Assembly (NCBI GenBank): GCA_014729735.1
Contig: WJJN01000205.1
Location: forward strand, 1-5,923
Direction of reading: 5' to 3'
Length of the DNA: 5,923 nt
From: Candidatus Zhuqueibacterota bacterium
GTDB taxonomy: Bacteria; Zhuqueibacterota; Zhuqueibacteria; Thermofontimicrobiales; Thiofontviventaceae
Shown here: positions 4,254 through 5,923 of the stretch, piece after piece
How positions within the stretch are numbered: the stretch's first letter is position 1
Layout of the letters: every line of letters begins with the position of its first letter
Notes under the pieces: generated by a model
What the model was told of the DNA's origin: nothing
Database searches by the model: none
What the model saw: the letters and a program-made list of their open reading frames with translations, nothing else
Translations under genes and position numbers: made by a program

Positions 4254-5923
4254 GCCGCGAGCTTTTGGTGCTTCCTTTTGCTCAACTCCTGTGAAATCCG
4301 ATTGCGTTTTGAATTTCAAGCCCCATACCCGATTTCCGTCATAATCCGAATATCTTTCCGGTTCGCAGATATTCAGACAAAAATCATAGCGCCCGTATTT
4401 TTGCAGGGATTTCACCAGCAGCCTGTTCTCTCCGGCTTTAATATTAGCTTTTACCTTTGCGCTCAAAAATTTGCTATTCGAAAAAGACCGGGTGCCGGAA
4501 TAATTATAAACCACCTCTCCGTTGATATAGATTTTCAGCGCTTCATCGGAGCCGATCCACAATTCAGCCTCCTGATCTTTAGGTGCATCAAAATAGCTGA
4601 ACGCATAGCTCACCACATCGTCACTGTAGCTTAGATCAAAATAATCTCCCAAATCGATGCGGTCATCAGTGAAATAAACAGCCTCACTCCAGTCGTCGAT
4701 TCCTGCCTGCGCCGCCACACCTGCTTCATCAGCAATAAATTCATGATCCATCGGCTCGGAAATCCCTGCAATAGAAAACGGTCGTTTCAGGAGCCACTCG
4801 CGGTTACTTTGTCCAAAATCACCTGATGAAGAGGAAGATTTTCTGAATCTCTGTTTTGTTTCTTCCAGATTTGCACCCACAACTTCAATATTATCGGGAT
4901 TATTCGTTCCCAGCCCGACTCTTTCCGCAAGCGTAATGTGCTCGATGTCATCCGGATTCATTCCCATGAGCCGGGTGCACACATGATCCACAGCAACCGG
5001 ATCCGGTCCTGCGACGATCATATTCATTCGCACCAGATTGGTTATTATCCCTCCGGAGCGTCTCGCACTCTTTTCTTTTTCCAAACAGGCAATGGCATCG
5101 ACGACAGCGAATTGAATATTTGCCAGGTTGGAAAGATCGACGATTTCTTTATCGGTCCACCATTTTGGCGCCTGTCTGCTATGCGTTAATCGATACTGAT
5201 AATTATTTTGTGGGACACCACTATCTTTGGAAAAACCGTAAATTGTCGAAGGCGCCAATCCAATTTGATTTTTCAATGCAACAGTAATCCCCGGCGTGTG
5301 AATTTTCATCACAGGCACTGTAATGAAAATATCGGCGTCCAGGACATCTTTATGGATATAATATTGCCCGCCCTGCGGTAAAGCCTCGCCACCTCCCGGT
5401 ACATCGACGAGCACCAGGTCCTGCCACGGATTTTCAGGCGGCGAGCCGTTTAAATTCGACAATCTGAAATTAATTCCTTCGAGATACGGATCGGTCAACA
5501 AATCCTGATACCCGGCGACATCCCATAGCTTCTGCCATCTTGGAGAGCTCCATGTGTTCTGGTAGTCCATCTCATAATCCATGGGTCTTGGCGCACCTTC
5601 ACCCACGACGATTTCGATGTTGCCAGGATCGATTTCGTCGATAATCTTTATCAGCGCCTTGATCACGCGAACATCCGTTATTTCGCCTGTACCAGGCGGT
5701 TCGGGATCGACAATATTGGGTTTGAGCAGCACCATATTCCCGGAATGAATCAGCCATTCAAATCCTCCGGCTAAATCCACTGCTCGCTGTACCATCTCTT
5801 CGATCGTCTCGTAACCAATATTTGTATCATCGATTGGCGTGGAATACGTTAAATTTTCATCATCCGAACGAACGATTGCAACTTTCGCTGTGGCGGACGT
5901 GACCGCATTAAATTCGCTGGCTA
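3975..5923 (-). CDS. DUF362 - beta-sandwich - C-terminal sorting domain protein (5' end cut by window edge)
   Basis: The frame stays open past the internal ATG at 5795 to the right edge, giving 648 visible residues; the real start lies outside. This is clear because AKVAIVRSDD (visible 12-21), the typical first strand of DUF362 (PF04015), precedes that ATG. DUF362 continues with VLLKPNIV (64-71), VVGEGAPRP (105-113), KIHTPGITVALKNQIGLAP (206-224), a VVDAI strand (273-277) and AGPDPVAVD (304-312). After a Ser-rich linker (about 362-366) comes a beta-sandwich (about 410-520) with SDEALKIYINGEVV and GENRLLVK, as in PA14/GH2-like modules of envelope enzymes. The last 90 residues (557-648) contain YPNPFNSSVTISY, VYNVMGVKVRTL, VTWDGRDNSG and GTYFVVF, the FlgD-Ig-like/type IX sorting domain, so the protein is probably surface-attached or secreted. 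DUF362 has no firm biochemical function. No iron-sulfur cysteine cluster is seen. It is the first visible gene of the unit. Confidence 0.88.
   Translation of the reverse strand, partial: ASEFNAVTSATAKVAIVRSDDENLTYSTPIDDTNIGYETIEEMVQRAVDLAGGFEWLIHSGNMVLLKPNIVDPEPPGTGEITDVRVIKALIKIIDEIDPGNIEIVVGEGAPRPMDYEMDYQNTWSSPRWQKLWDVAGYQDLLTDPYLEGINFRLSNLNGSPPENPWQDLVLVDVPGGGEALPQGGQYYIHKDVLDADIFITVPVMKIHTPGITVALKNQIGLAPSTIYGFSKDSGVPQNNYQYRLTHSRQAPKWWTDKEIVDLSNLANIQFAVVDAIACLEKEKSARRSGGIITNLVRMNMIVAGPDPVAVDHVCTRLMGMNPDDIEHITLAERVGLGTNNPDNIEVVGANLEETKQRFRKSSSSSGDFGQSNREWLLKRPFSIAGISEPMDHEFIADEAGVAAQAGIDDWSEAVYFTDDRIDLGDYFDLSYSDDVVSYAFSYFDAPKDQEAELWIGSDEALKIYINGEVVYNYSGTRSFSNSKFLSAKVKANIKAGENRLLVKSLQKYGRYDFCLNICEPERYSDYDGNRVWGLKFKTQSDFTGVEQKEAPKARGFVVRNAYPNPFNSSVTISYRIPEHQRISITVYNVMGVKVRTLLADKITAIGDNVVTWDGRDNSGHLVSTGTYFVVFESAGSRITSRKILFLK
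4361..4694 (-). other. PA14/GH2-like beta-sandwich module
   Basis: This region codes for visible residues 410-520 of the DUF362 fusion. The sequence shows alternating strands, YAFSYFDAPKDQEAELWIGSD followed by LKIYINGEVV, then KVKANIKAGENRLLVKSLQKYGRYDF. The 'SD..LKI.ING..V' and 'G.NRLLVK' patterns are typical of jelly-roll modules fused to glycosidases and other envelope proteins, where they bind carbohydrate or act as structural spacers. The assignment is by pattern and not to a named subfamily. Confidence 0.6.

Noticed and set aside
5793..5795. ATG at 5795 as the start of the DUF362 protein
   Set aside because: The frame is open another 42 codons to the window edge and those residues include the conserved first DUF362 strand (AKVAIVRSDD), so the ATG is internal and the gene is cut.
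5891..5911. N-A-V-T-S-A-T near the right edge as a second flavinylation-like motif
   Set aside because: It lacks both the Asp and the Gly of the motif and lies in an unconserved linker before the DUF362 domain.

Overview
All genes in this window lie on the minus strand and read from the right edge to the left edge. There are six: four complete, one cut at its 5' end (right edge) and one cut at its 3' end (left edge). Gaps between them are only 13 to about 41 bases, there is no terminator-like hairpin, and several Shine-Dalgarno sites touch the upstream stop codon, so this looks like one polycistronic unit. Base composition is moderate. The largest protein ends in a YPNPF-type C-terminal sorting/FlgD-Ig-like domain, a hallmark of type IX secretion cargo in the Bacteroidetes/FCB group and of Calditrichaeota, KSB1, Marinimicrobia and similar lineages. 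I therefore infer a Gram-negative FCB-group bacterium; the phylum cannot be fixed from this window.

Layout in transcription order. (1) 5923 to 3975: a DUF362 domain fused to a PA14/GH2-like beta-sandwich and a C-terminal sorting domain, N-terminus outside the window. (2) 3961 to 2996: a secreted DUF6807 ('PmoA', PF14100) family protein. (3) 2964 to 2398: a lipoprotein resembling DUF2271. (4) 2384 to 1323: an aldo/keto reductase with a Tat signal and an intact catalytic tetrad. (5) 1281 to 304: an amidohydrolase-2 family metal-dependent hydrolase with a Tat-type N-terminus. (6) 266 to 1: the first 88 residues of an NRAMP-family transporter whose usual metal-binding DPGN motif in helix 1 reads GPGS.

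Five of the six products are predicted to leave the cytoplasm or probably do so, by different routes (sorting-domain secretion, Sec, lipoprotein, Tat), and the sixth is an inner-membrane transporter. The simplest reading is an envelope-located metabolic module: the secreted DUF362 and DUF6807 proteins handle or bind a substrate, the Tat-exported reductase and hydrolase transform it in the periplasm, and the transporter moves an ion or small solute. The substrate is unknown. A sugar or sugar-lactone pathway is possible, but that is inference from family habits only. No RNA genes, mobile elements, CRISPR arrays or large repeats were seen, and no stretch over 300 bases lacks a gene.
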